Source of the DNA: Craspedostauros australis
Lineage: Eukaryota > Bacillariophyta > Bacillariophyceae > Mastogloiales > Achnanthaceae
Assembly: GCA_026770025.1 (NCBI GenBank)
Contig: JAMXDE010000005.1
Span: 2,480,001-2,544,000, forward strand
DNA: 64,000 bases
Reading direction: 5' to 3'
The notes under the pieces are model-generated. The model saw only the letters and a list, made by a program, of their open reading frames with translations. It searched no databases and had not been told where the DNA came from. A program made the translations under genes and the position numbers. Positions 21,630 to 32,605 of this stretch are shown here, one piece after another. Each line of letters opens with the position of its first letter. Position 1 is the first letter of the stretch.

Positions 21630-23385
21630 TTACACCTTGCTGTAATCGAGTTTGGATTCCAGCTTCTTGTTGTCCAGAATCTTTCTGGCCGCCTTCATGA
21701 AGTCCTCCTCCAGCACATAATCCCGGTCAGACCGAATGGCAAACAGCCCGGCCTCTGTGCACACGTTTCTCATATCGGCACCATTGAGACCGTCCGCCAG
21801 CTTCACGACCGACTCGAAATCGATGTCTCCGCGTTTGGTGATGCCAGAGGCGTGGATCTTCAAGATCTCCAATCGTTGCGTCTCATTTGGTTCCGGGATT
21901 TCAATCTTACGGTCCAAGCGACCTGGTCGGAGCAAGGCGGGGTCGAGGATGTCAGGACGATTTGTGGCCATGACCATCTTGACCTGCCCTTGCGCCTCGA
22001 AACCATCCATCTGGTTCAGGAGCTCCATCAGGGTACGTTGGATTTCACGATCCGCCGAGGTACCTTCGCTGAAACGGGATCCACCGATGGCATCGATCTC
22101 ATCCATGAAGATGACGCAGGGCTCGTGATCGCGTGCAAAGCCAAACATCTCACGGATGATGCGCGCGGACTCTCCGATGTACTTGTCGACGATGGCGGAC
22201 GCGACCACCTTCAGGAACGTGGCGCTGATGTTGGACGCAAGAGCTCGTGCCAGCAGCGTCTTGCCAGTTCCTGGTGGCCCGTAAAGCAGCACTCCCTTTG
22301 GAGCCTGCATTGCCAATCAGCAAAGACGAAGGACGTATGCGCGTTGTCGAGGGGTACCACAATCATCGAGTACGTGTGTAATGTTGGGTCATGATTCGAG
22401 ATAGGGAGAAAGTGAGACACGGCCATGTGGAGCAATTGGCAGTCGCAGCACGCTTGAAGCAGGTCCTGCCATGGCAACGCCACATCTTGCAAGAGCAGGC
22501 GCATCCATCACATCTCATCCAATGGCAAGACACACCGCAAAATCGATCATGAGATTAGACAAGACAAGGCAAACCAACACAAGAGAGGAAGCAATCGATC
22601 AACGTGTTGCCTTGTGTGTGACGCACCTTGATTCCAACGCGAATGAAGAGCTCGGGATTGGTGAGCGGCAACTCGATGACCTCCCTAAGCTCGCGGATCT
22701 GCTCGTTGAGACCACCGATGTCAGCGAACGACACGCCTCCATCTTCCTCGGAGGCCTGCATGTGGAACACGGTTGGGTCGACTTCACGCGGCAGCACGCG
22801 CATGATGGTGAGCGTGGTCATATCGAGCGCCACGCGGGTTCCCGGCTTGAGCTTGTCATGATCCAACCTCGAGCGGGAGCCCACCACGTATCTGGGACCC
22901 GACGAGGCCTTGACGATAAACCGCTCATTGTCAAGTCGCTTGAGGACGTCTCCGATGATCTGTCCCACGGATTGCAGGGCGGTCAGATCGTCCTCGGTCT
23001 TCTGATATCGCCCCACGAGGCCCTTGACGTCCTCTCTCATGCGCTTGAGCCGCGCCTCGACCTCTCGGTGCTCGCGGATCTTGGCTCTGTACTGATCCAG
23101 CGCCTGCTCGCGCTCCGACGGCTCTCTTCGCGGTGGTGGCGCAGGCGCTTGTGCCGCAGCTGCGGCCGGTGCAGGGGCCTCATCGGCACCGTCGCCTCCA
23201 TCTTCGCTGCTGTCCTTGCTCTCCTCGTTGTCGTCCCCGCCGTTTCCATCATTGCTTTCCTTCGGAGGCTCTTCGTTGCTGTCCTTGTCGTTGTCCTTGT
23301 CGTCGTTGTTGTTGTCATTCGCATCGGCGTTATCGTTGGCGTTGGAGTCCGCACCTGCCGACGCCGTTGGCTCGTCGCTGCTCAT
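21630..23385 (-). CDS. RPT4: 26S proteasome regulatory ATPase Rpt4 (PSMC6), two exons
   Basis: Exons 23385-22627 (253 residues) and 22304-21630; 477 residues. The intron is 322 bp, phase 0, with GTGCGT and ATGCAG ends. This AAA ATPase belongs to the hexameric base of the 19S regulatory particle, which unfolds ubiquitinated proteins. It aligns with Rpt4 rather than the other five Rpts through [64 protein letters not shown] and the end KKLESKLDY. Walker A is GPPGTGKT (about 262-269), Walker B is [10 protein letters not shown], and the arginine-finger region is [13 protein letters not shown]. The first 95 residues are an Asp/Asn/Glu- then Pro/Ala-rich extension, much longer than in animals or yeast, before the usual coiled coil (about 95-140). 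Confidence 0.96.
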
Positions 23386-24205
23386 TGTGGCTGTCGGATG
23401 TTGCTTCGTGTCACGCTCGTGGTTGTGTTGGTATTCTGGCTTGCGGAGTATCGCTTGTACTCTGTTGCTTGTTGGGAGAATGTCCTTTCCTTTGACTCCG
23501 CAATGGCAATGATACGAACGCAGAAGAGTTGGTTGCTGACCTTTCCTTTCCTTTCCTTGCTTTGCTTTGCTCTGGTTCACCTTGTGGGGATTGATGTTGT
23601 TGCTGTCGCGGCCTTGGGCTCTTCTTGTTGCTCTTGGCGTCATGGTGTGACCTCTTCGCGGATCCTCGCGTCAAAAATCTTCCGCCTTCGGTCTCAATCC
23701 AACACCTTCCATGAAAATAGAATAGTCGAATGAGTCAAGCATCGTTCGGAGGCAATTGTGGTCGAACGATTCGCTCGTTAGCATGTGAAGATCGATTGAT
23801 TCGATCGTCTCACTTTTCGACAACGCGACAAAAGAACATCGTGATTGTTCGTTGGCCACAACTCAGGCAGTCCGTATCGTGCCAAATCGCGACGTGGACG
23901 CGTCCATTCGCCAACAACAACGACTCAGAGTCAGCACGACGAGAGGCAACGTTGCGTGAGGCACATAGCATCAACAATGAACATGCAACCCATCATGCTC
24001 CACGAAGCATGGGTGCTCGGATTCGCTGCAGAGCACCCACAGAATAGAGCAATTGCACGCCAAACGAGGAAGTGACGACCGCAGCTCGTATAAAACAAAT
24101 ACCTATCCAATACTCCACGGATACTTGCGCCGTCTCGAAAGAGGGCCAAGACAACCACTCTACTCTGCTCCGTCTATTCGCACGCCGCACAACGAGCACC
24201 ATTGA
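23386..24205. promoter_or_regulatory. Divergent promoter region of Rpt4 and the MsrB-like gene
   Basis: 820 bp between two divergent ATGs. It contains CCTTTCCTTTCC-type pyrimidine repeats near 23540-23565. No gene seen. Confidence 0.4.
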
Positions 24206-25368
24206 ATGTCCAAAAGGCATCATCTGCTTCCGCCTTCCGACGATCCATTGACGGCCGAACTGAAAGCATCAGCGGCATCTCCAACACACGCAGCAGCAGC
24301 AAATACTTCCAGCAAGATGATGTACATTATCGGAGCTTCGATCGTTCTGATCCTCGCTGTCGTTTCCAACCTCGGCGCTGTGCATGCGCAATGCCTGCCT
24401 CCGTGCGTTCCTGGTGACGAATCCATCATGAAGCCAAAGGAACATGGAACATCTCACGTCCCCGTGCAATCCGACCTGCGATGGGGATGCGACTCGGATC
24501 TTGCCGACCAGATCTGCAACTTCAACCGCCACTACGCAGAGCACGCGGGATACTGGACAGGCACCACTTTCCTCACCAAACTCGACAAGGAAAGCAAGGT
24601 CACGTTTTACGATTCCAACACGGGCGAGGAGGTCTTCTACGCTCCCGAGGACCGGTCGTGGGATGATTGGATCGGGGAGTCCTTGTCTCATGGATGGTAT
24701 GTCGCGACGTTTGCATTGCATTGCATGTCGTGCTGGTGGCTGTGCACATGACGAACATGGGAAATGTCGATGGTTTGCCATTGAGTGGTCTCTTTGGGGG
24801 GCGACCTCGAACCGGTGCACCATCGAGGTTGATCGATCCAGCGCAATTGCCCTGCACTGAAACGAAGTGAGCCCAGCCGACTCTTCGGTGCTGCGCGATC
24901 TTTGCGCCAGAATGCTTCTATATTCCGCAAGCAACTGTGTTCGCCTATTCATGCATTTGATACTCCAGCGTCATGTCTGGCTGCATGCTCATCGTTGCTG
25001 CTCCTGCATACACACCGAGTCATTATGGCTGCCAAGCTTTTCTCTCTTGCACAATCTCACCCTGGACTTGACGCTCCTACCACATTGCTTAACTCCACCT
25101 TGCTCTGCTATCCTCTACTCTATTCGATCATGTCAACTGCCCACTATCCACCACCATCTCACAATATCATCCACCCATCGTGATTAATTAATCCAGGCCA
25201 TCATTTCGCGACACCGAAGTCAACTGGGACTATGTCAGAGTCTTGGCCAACGGTGAGACGGTCAGCTTGGATGGAACACACCTGGGACACAACTTGCCAG
25301 ACAGCAAGGGCAATCGTTATTGCATTAATCTGGTTTCCATCGCTGGGCAGCCACAGGAAGAACGTTAG
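24206..25368 (+). CDS. Secreted or membrane-anchored MsrB-like protein, two exons
   Basis: Exons 24206-24696 and 25197-25368 (220 residues). The intron is 500 bp with GTATGT and ATCCAG ends; phase 2 rebuilds Trp in GWPSFRD. A hydrophobic segment at about 39-60 (MYIIGASIVLILAVVSN) is followed by a VHAQC cleavage-like site, so the domain should enter the secretory pathway; the in-frame ATG at about 24317 would make it a plain signal peptide. The core has the MsrB (methionine-R-sulfoxide reductase) signatures GWPSF, TEVNW, THLGHNLPD and RYCINLVSIAG, the last with the catalytic Cys. The two CxxC pairs that bind zinc in many MsrBs are missing. An N-terminal Cys set (QCLPPC, WGCD, QICN) is extra. 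Function is by family; activity is unproven. Confidence 0.72.
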
Positions 25369-26165
25369 TTTCGGCAGCAACGGTCCTGTGGTGCATACGA
25401 GGACTGGTGTGGCGCCGCCCAAAGATTCAGCTCATGAGACACTGTCGCACTCTCTCGAATGCACGGACTTGAACAAAACAGTTTGGGTAGATCCAACCCA
25501 CCGGTATGAAGCATTACGTTTACAATGATACTGATACATGCGTCTGTGACCAAAATACGAGTACGGAGAAGTAGTGGGCTATCACAGTCGTAGCGTCGCG
25601 CAACAACACGTGTCCGTACCGGTTTCATGATAGCAACAACGGTGGCGTGTTTTGCTCTATCAGCACATATCGACATTACAAGTCCTATACGGCTGGCGTC
25701 CCCTCCACAGCACCACTCTGCACGAGAGCGTGCGCTGCTCTCTCCTCTCCTCCAAATTGCGTCTTGCTCTGCAATACTTCTATACTATATCCGAAGTTAC
25801 GCCTCAATACTCACGAACAGTTCATTTTGATACGAACAATTATTGGGGTCTACGGTAATTTATAAAATACTTCACTTAAAAACTTGTCCACACGACTCCG
25901 TGAATCCTGTCACAGAACATAACTGATGAGTTCTCATTCAGAAAAGCAAGTCCCACACAAGCGTTGTCCGCGATACTTGTGACAAAAACGGCGTCACGCT
26001 CTCTGCGTTTCAATTCACGCAAAATCCATTCGCACGACTTAAAACTGTCCACTTCTTTGGTCATTCTCACGAAAGCGGCTGAAAGGCATCAACAACAAGG
26101 ATGGCCAACATTTGGCCGAAAAAGAATGAAAGAAGATACTCTTTGCGTGAGTGGAGGGAAACCCA

Positions 26166-26195
26166 ACATCCACATCCACATCCACATCCACATCA
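26166..26195. repeat. ACATCC hexamer array, about five copies
   Basis: Four perfect ACATCC units followed by ACATCA, read directly. Confidence 0.9.
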
Positions 26196-26340
26196 GCGGC
26201 TGCCTGTGACACCTCTTTCTCTCTTTTGATCCACTCCCTTTCTCATTCACAGCGGGGGGAAGTACCACACATGCAGACTCACATGTCCCTCTCCTCTCCA
26301 TCGTTTCCACAAACTCGTTGAGATCATTTGCTCCACCGTG

Positions 26341-26369
26341 TTCCATTCCACTCCACTCCATTCCACTCC
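26341..26369. repeat. Pentamer array of ATTCC/ACTCC units
   Basis: Six near-identical 5-bp units in tandem, ending about 30 bp before the ATG at 26403. Probably in the 5' leader. Confidence 0.75.
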
Positions 26370-26402
26370 GCGCCCTTCGCCACGCACCAGTACCAGACAA
26401 CC

Positions 26403-28113
26403 ATGAGGATAGGATCGGCTTCTTCATCAACGCCCTCATCGGCATGCATCGCCAGCCTTTTCTGGATGGCGATCGCCATCACGACTTTGCTTGCCGCTCC
26501 AGTGCACTCGAACAGGGTACATGGCACCAACCATGCGACGCATCCATCGAGTGTCCGTCCAGAGGCTTGGAAGCTCGACGCCAAGACGGCCAGAGCTGTG
26601 CAAGCATCCTACGCCGACACAAACTTTTCGAAGCCGGCATGGCGCGTACCTCTTCTGGATAAGCTTGTCAGGGAAGGCATCTGCTTCACTGGCACAGGGG
26701 AAGAAGTGCGATCCAAGTGCAAGGGAGATTGCTGCATCGGAGAAGGCACATGCTCCACACACAGCAAGGATGAAATCATGACGGTCTGCAAGGGATCCTG
26801 TGTTGGAAACCACGCGTAAGTTTCCTGTGACATCACTCTGCATCAACCATCCAAAGGTGGTGGTTGCAGATTGTGGAGGATCATTGAGTCAACGTGGTGC
26901 AACGTGTTGCTTCTGCAACTCATGTTTCGGTCGCCGATTGCACGCTGGCTGGATTTCCCTTTGATCGAGCTTGCAAACGCCCACGATCGTGTGACATCCA
27001 GGCGAAGAAGTACAACACATGTCTGTCAAAGGAGGTAACAAGGGGCCAAAACGAGCAACACACGTCTCTCACATCTCGTTCGTTTCATTCTTTCCAATAT
27101 TGTCTTTTGTGCCCTACAACTACTCCGCTCCACTCTCCTCAACTATTCTTCCCTCCATGCTCAATCGCAATGCTTCCCATCCCGCACCCCTCTTACCCAC
27201 ATTCAGGTGTGCTGGAGTTGGCCCAGAAACAGTCATCTTTCCAAACAGCTGCCGCGGCAGGGGCGACGAACTGAGCAGCTTGTGCGCAAGGGAAGGATCT
27301 CGACATGGCGTTGCCAACAAGTGGCATACCTACAACATCGGCCCAGAAGCTTGCATTGGCGATACTTCCTGCGGTGAATTTGACGTTCGGCATGTGAACA
27401 TCGGACATCGGGCCTGCACAGGAGAGCGAGCGTGTGAAGGCATCGCAGCCGCTCCGCCGCACAAGGCAACCACCATCACCATCGACAACGATGCCTGCAA
27501 GGGTGACTACGCATGCCATGATGTCGCAATGGAAGCCAACAGCGATGTCACCATCGGCAAACGAAGCTGCGTGGGCCTCGAAGCCTGCTACGCTTCCGAT
27601 GATCTCATCACTGTCGGAGATGACAGCTGCAGCGGAATCCGCGCATGCCAATCGATGCAAGGTCAGTTCGCCCTCGGTAAACACTCTTGCAAGGGAGATT
27701 CCAGCTGCTCCCACCTCGCCGCGGAAGACCTCACCAAGGTCATGATCATCGGCGACAGCATCTGTGTTGGAGGAAGCGCGTGTGCAGAGGCTGTGGTTAG
27801 AGAGCTGCCGGAGTCAAAAGGCCCCGAAGTGCAGATCGAAGTCAAGAAGTCGGCGTCGGTAGGCTCTGGATCGTCAAACCAAACCATCCAACAGCTCGTG
27901 TCCACGATTGGCGGTTGCGCATTCATTTTCATCGCGGTGGTGCTTGCCATCAAGCGGTCAAAGTTTGCCAGCCAGCATGGCTCCGTTCGCTACGTCCATG
28001 ACAGTCCCTTCGAGAATCCCAGCAGCGGCAGCAACGCCGTGGAGCTGAGGCAGTACGCCAGGATTGGACAGGATGATCAATTCCCCATCCCCAACGGAAC
28101 CCTCGTTGCCTGA
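26403..28113 (+). CDS. Cysteine-repeat type I membrane protein, two exons
   Basis: Exons 26403-26815 and 27207-28113 (439 residues). The intron is 391 bp with GTAAGT and ATTCAG ends; phase 2 rebuilds Ala inside a repeat, so GNHACAGVG reads through. Residues 1-40 form a signal peptide (IASLFWMAIAITTLLAAPVHS). The ectodomain has about nine copies of a C-x-G-x-x-x-C turn every 20-24 residues (SCVGNHAC, ACIGDTSC, ACTGERAC, ACKGDYAC, SCVGLEAC, SCSGIRAC, SCKGDSSC, ICVGGSAC). A single membrane helix (GGCAFIFIAVVLAI) sits at about 362-377, followed by KRSK and a 60-residue cytoplasmic tail with Pro, Tyr and Asn. The repeats resemble cysteine-rich surface repeats of diatoms. Adhesion or cell-wall contact is a guess; I do not assign a function. 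Confidence 0.75.
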
Positions 28114-28254
28114 GCATCAGCATGTGCTTGTGCTTGTACTTGTGCTCGTACTCGTAGCTAGAATACTACATCCACAATATCCTGTTCTCCCATCGAATGT
28201 AAGAAAGTGCATACTATAATTATATTTCTTGTACACAACTCGAAGCAACTGCTC

Positions 28255-31200
28255 TTACAGTACAACTTGATCTTCATATGCTTCCGTTGCAACCCTGGTA
28301 AATTCTGCGGTTTGGAACCGAGTCAATTTCTTGGAGAAGCCCCCACGCAGGGCAGTGATGATTGCGAAGGTTGACAGTGCCCCTGCGATCAGTGCCATGA
28401 CGAGAACGACGATCGCAGCAACTCCGCCACCGCCTCCGAAGTCGGCAAAGGCTCCGGGAGTGTTTCCGTGGCCCAGCTCATCCATCCCAGGCGTGATCAT
28501 GATGTTCCGACAGAATGTTGTCATCTTCCAGCACTGCGACGTGTCCGCACGGAAATTGTTGCTCCACACCACATTCTCCAAGCATTGCACGTAGTTGTAT
28601 CCCCTGTTGAGGTTGGAAGCATGGCAGATGAAGACGAGGTAGTTCGAGGCACGATGCATACGAATGTGTGGTTGGGATAGACGAAGCAAAAGAAGGAGAA
28701 CGGTAATTCGGATGGCAGATTGGGTTGATTCGATGAGACGCTATATCGAGCTCACGGACGGCAGGAATAAAACAGTGCAGAACAAAGTACTCCACTTCAC
28801 TCTGCTCAGGAGTAGCGCAAACCTCTTCCTCACACATGACCAGCTGGCAATCTGAACACTCTGAACAATCTTGGATTCGACTGCGCAGAGTCCTCGCAGA
28901 CCAAGTGTTCCGTCAACACAAACGTACCATCCGTCGTTGTTCATTTGCAAGGATTCATCGTCATGAATGGATGTGCATTGCTTGCGACAGGACTTGGAAT
29001 CCAATCCCATCATTTTCATGCAACCGCTCTCATTCCAGATGCTGCATGCGCTCTCGCACGCGCCGACATAGTCATTATCCACCGTCAACGAGATGGGCCC
29101 CGAGCATGGTTGGACGCTACCATCTATCGGGGCGACTCTGCAATCGGTTCCTGCGCCGATTCCAATCTTGAATGTTAGAGATTCGTAGATGTAGTGAGAA
29201 TCATCGTGCGGGCCAACGAAGCGAAGGTCCGACACCGGTATGGAGATGACGACATCCTTGGACTCGGCAGGCTCCAGGAAGACCTTTTCAAAGCCTCTCA
29301 GCCGCTTGTATTCGGGCGTCGTCGATCGATGATCGTCGAATGAAAACGCCATCACCGTCTCGTGGCCTGCGATCGAGCCAGTGTTCGTCACAGTCACTGA
29401 TACATCGATCTTCCCGTCATCTTTTTGCCATTCATGATGGATCTGGTCCGGTGTGACTTGGAGGTCATGGTACTTGAACTCGGTGTAGCTAAGGCCATGC
29501 CCAAACGGCCACTGCACTCCGCATTGGATGTAGTTGTAATGCGGCAAAGGTCCGCCAGTGTCTTCTGTGCATTGGTCGGACACGGCATGCATGTACGGCG
29601 ATCCTGCTGCATCTTCATGCAGTGGATACGTGATGGGGAGCTTGGCACTCGGGTTGTGGCTCCCTGTCATGATATCAAGAATTGCTTGACCCGCCATCGG
29701 ACCGGGCAAGAAACCGAGGATCACAGCGTCGGAATGCTCCTGTGATGACCCCATCGCAGCAATGGATTCGAATTGCGTCGCGTTGTGGGCGGAGGAGGTT
29801 TGCGAAAGGATAAACAATCGTGAAAAAGTCGAGTGTGGCAACGTAACCGTCATTGTCGGGGCGTGGTGAGTGCACGATGTGGTGACCATTGAAGTTGAAC
29901 GCCAAGCAGCAGGAAACAGCAATGGGTGCTCTGCGTGTACCATGCGTTTGCATGGTATGAGGAGGCTGAGAGGTACCATGCGATGCCACTCCTTGATCTG
30001 GATGGACTGGCCACGAATCAGCGCAATGCATCGATCGAGAATGCTGATGGCAAACACAAACACCCAACAACACATGTCCAAGTGGATGGCAGAACACGAC
30101 ATTGCACAGTACTCACAACCATATCCGCCAGCAACCTTGGCCGACCACCGAAGTACACCAATACGATCTTTGCATCCGTATTTGCGCGAATTGCTTCCAC
30201 CAAGGCATACTGACCCTGCGGGAGACGCAAGGACCGAATATCCCCCGGTTTCTCGGCGTAGCTCTCTTCTCCGACACAGATGATGACGACATCCTTGTCT
30301 TTCGCATCAGCCACGGCGCGTTCGATAGCGACGTAGGAGGTTGGGTCATCATCGCCCCAACCAATCCAACCTTTGACCTTGCTGAGGACGTCATCCTTCT
30401 TGCCACTATCCGCCTTTTGCTTGCTGATGTCGCTTTCGGAGTCCTCGCACTCGCCTCCCAGAATATCGACGCCGCAGGTGTAGGTGACATCCCACTTGAC
30501 TTCTTCGTCGCTATTTTGGATCGCACCCAGCACCGTGCTGCCGTACGTGTACCACGATGATTCATCGGCCGGTTCGATGCCTTGCCACGTCCACGTCCAG
30601 CCACCGGATTGGTACGACAGAGATTTGCCGGTTGGTCCTGTTATCAGCACCTTCAGTTCTTCATCCGACGCAAGCGGCAATGCGTTGCCTTCATTCTTGG
30701 CCAAGATGATGGAATCCCGTGTCATGTCCATCACCTGCTGGGTTTCCTCATCGGTCGGAGGCGAGAAATCGAGATCGTCCTCCTTGATCTCCTCGTCGAA
30801 CATGTTCAATCGTTGCTTGAGTTCGAGAACTCTTCGAACGCTGTCGTCGATTCTCGCCATGGAGATCTCGTGATCATCGTGATACGCAGACAGAGCGCCC
30901 AAGTAAGTATCCGCATCCCAAGGGATCATGCTCATGTCCACGGCCCCTTCCTGCATTGATTTGAGGACCGCCTGCGTGAGGTTCCCTGTGGTTCGGTGCC
31001 AGTCGTTGAGATTGTAGATCTCGTTGTAGTCGGTGACGAGAAGCTTGTCGAAGCCCAGGCGATGGCGCAGGATCTTGTCAAGCGCGGCTCTGTTGGCCAC
31101 GTTGGGCACGCCGTCGGTTTCCGTGTAGCTCTCCATGACTGTCTCGACTTCGCCAACGACCTTTTGCCATGGCGGCAGGAAGTACTGGAACAGATGGCGG

Positions 31201-31895
31201 GTTGGAATCCAGCTGGGAGAACGGTCGTGGCCGTTGTGCGGCAACGAGTACCCCAGGAAGTGCTTGGCGCATGCCGCCGCCTTGCTCGGGGTGAGTGTGG
31301 TGTTGCCGTCCTGATCGTCATCAAGCTGCTGAATACCCTGGATCATTTGCTGCGCGAGCTCACCAACGACGAACGGGTCTTCGCCAAAGGTCTCGTACAC
31401 TCGGCTCCACCTGGGTTCCCACGCGATGCCCAGGAGGGGCGAGAAGAGCCAGTTGATTCCCGCCTTGCGCGTGTCACGGCTGGCCAGAATCCCTGCCCTG
31501 CGAGAGTGGTCCCGATCGAAGGTCGCCGCGAGATTGATGGGCTGCGGCGTGACCAAGCGCCCATGGACGTAGTTGGCACCATGCACGCTGTCAAGCCCCC
31601 AGATGACTGGCGGACGTCCGTACTTCTTTGCCGTCGCCTGGATCAGAACCGCCGCCCTTCGGAAATCTCGTGCGGTCCACGGCACGTCGCCGGAAACGAC
31701 ATTCAGGACGGATCCAACTCCCAGCTCCCCGATGTAATGGTCCACCATATCTTGGCGCAACGCGGTGCGGTTGTTGTTGACCATGAGGTTGATCTCCACC
31801 TGGCTCAGCTGGCCGATCTTGGACTGCAGGTCCATCGTCCGCATCAGGCGGTCCACCTCCTTCTTCTTCTGCTGCTGGTCCGATAGCTTCGTCAT
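28255..31895 (-). CDS. GH3 family beta-glucosidase with C-terminal Cys-rich region and membrane helix, three exons
   Basis: Exons 31895-30117, 29739-28928 and 28603-28255; 979 residues. The introns are 377 bp (GTGAGT, phase 0) and 324 bp (GTACGT; phase 2 rebuilds Trp). Both joins restore conserved sequence, for instance LLADMV into EHSDAVILGFLPGP. The glycoside hydrolase 3 fold is clear: the N-terminal TIM barrel with IWGLDSVHGANYVHG, ACAKHFLGYS and the nucleophile Asp in LLVTDYNEI (about residue 289), and the C-terminal sandwich with LPITYP and WPFGHGLSYTEF plus a fibronectin-like region. These enzymes release terminal beta-linked sugars. After the GH3 part come about 100 residues with eight or more Cys, then one helix (AAIVVLVMALIAGALSTFAI) and a short tail ending DQVVL. 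No signal peptide is visible at the ATG, so an upstream exon may be missing. Confidence 0.85.
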
Positions 31896-32605
31896 CTTGT
31901 CTCCCACGTTTTATTGCTTGTATAGTACGAGTCCGCGTCCACGTCTCTGTGCGTATCTACTCGTGGGCGGATGGTGGAGAAGGAGGGAAGGTGTCTCTGT
32001 GCGCTCTTCCACTGAACACGAGTGTTGGTCAATGTTTCGCCACGACGCTATCGCAATTCTTTCTTGCCCACAACAGTGCGAAGTTGCAACAGTGAAGTAT
32101 TGTGGTGGTTGATCTCGATTGCATCCTCTTCCTCACGAACCCAACAGGAAGCGATCCTTGCCGGTTCACAGAGTCGTGCCCCGCGTTGTTTCTGTTGCTG
32201 TGGATTCGTTGTTCTCGAAAGAGAGAAACGCGATGGAATCGCCACAATCTCAAAGAAGCATTGCTCGTGATTGAAAGTCGAACGTAATCATGTGTGGAAA
32301 AGTTCTTCGCAGGAGTTTTGGGGCTAATCAATGCCCAAATGGGCATAAGCGGACGTATGACAGATCATAGGATTTCACACCAACAACGAAGGAAGAAAGC
32401 GAGGCACCATGGCGAATCAAAGAGCGGCGAACTGTTGATTCGTTTCTGTTGGGATCCATCGATCCATCCAACCCTCCCTCTGCCCGATCACCATCCATCA
32501 AAATCTTGCGACAACCATTCACAAACCAACCATTCACCAACCAACCAACCAACCAACCAACCCCTCCGAAGTGTGATACAATACATATCAGCGGCAAGCA
32601 ACAAA
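31896..32605. promoter_or_regulatory. Divergent promoter region, GH3 and hydroxylase-sulfotransferase
   Basis: 710 bp between divergent start codons. It contains a GCCCAAATGGGC-type inverted repeat near 32333-32344 and (AACC)6 at 32539-32562. The frame of the downstream gene stays open back to 32294 without an ATG that improves the protein. Confidence 0.45.
32539..32562. repeat. (AACC)6 in a probable 5' leader
   Basis: Six perfect AACC units about 44 bp before the ATG at 32606. It matches the array at 17660-17683 in sequence and copy number. Confidence 0.9.

Larger units (their letters stand above)
25369..26402. other. Intergenic with short tandem repeats
   Basis: About 1.0 kb between two plus-strand genes. 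It contains the hexamer array at 26166-26195 and a 5-bp ATTCC/ACTCC array at about 26341-26369 immediately before the next gene. Short frames elsewhere are not credible. Confidence 0.4.

Noticed and set aside
22471-23733. 420-codon plus-strand frame
   Set aside because: Antisense to Rpt4 exon 1; its Val/Leu runs mirror the Asp/Asn-rich extension.
26100-26445. Minus-strand frame with an MWMWMW stretch
   Set aside because: Translation of the ACATCC hexamer array.
30996-31886. 296-codon plus-strand frame
   Set aside because: Antisense to GH3 exon 1.
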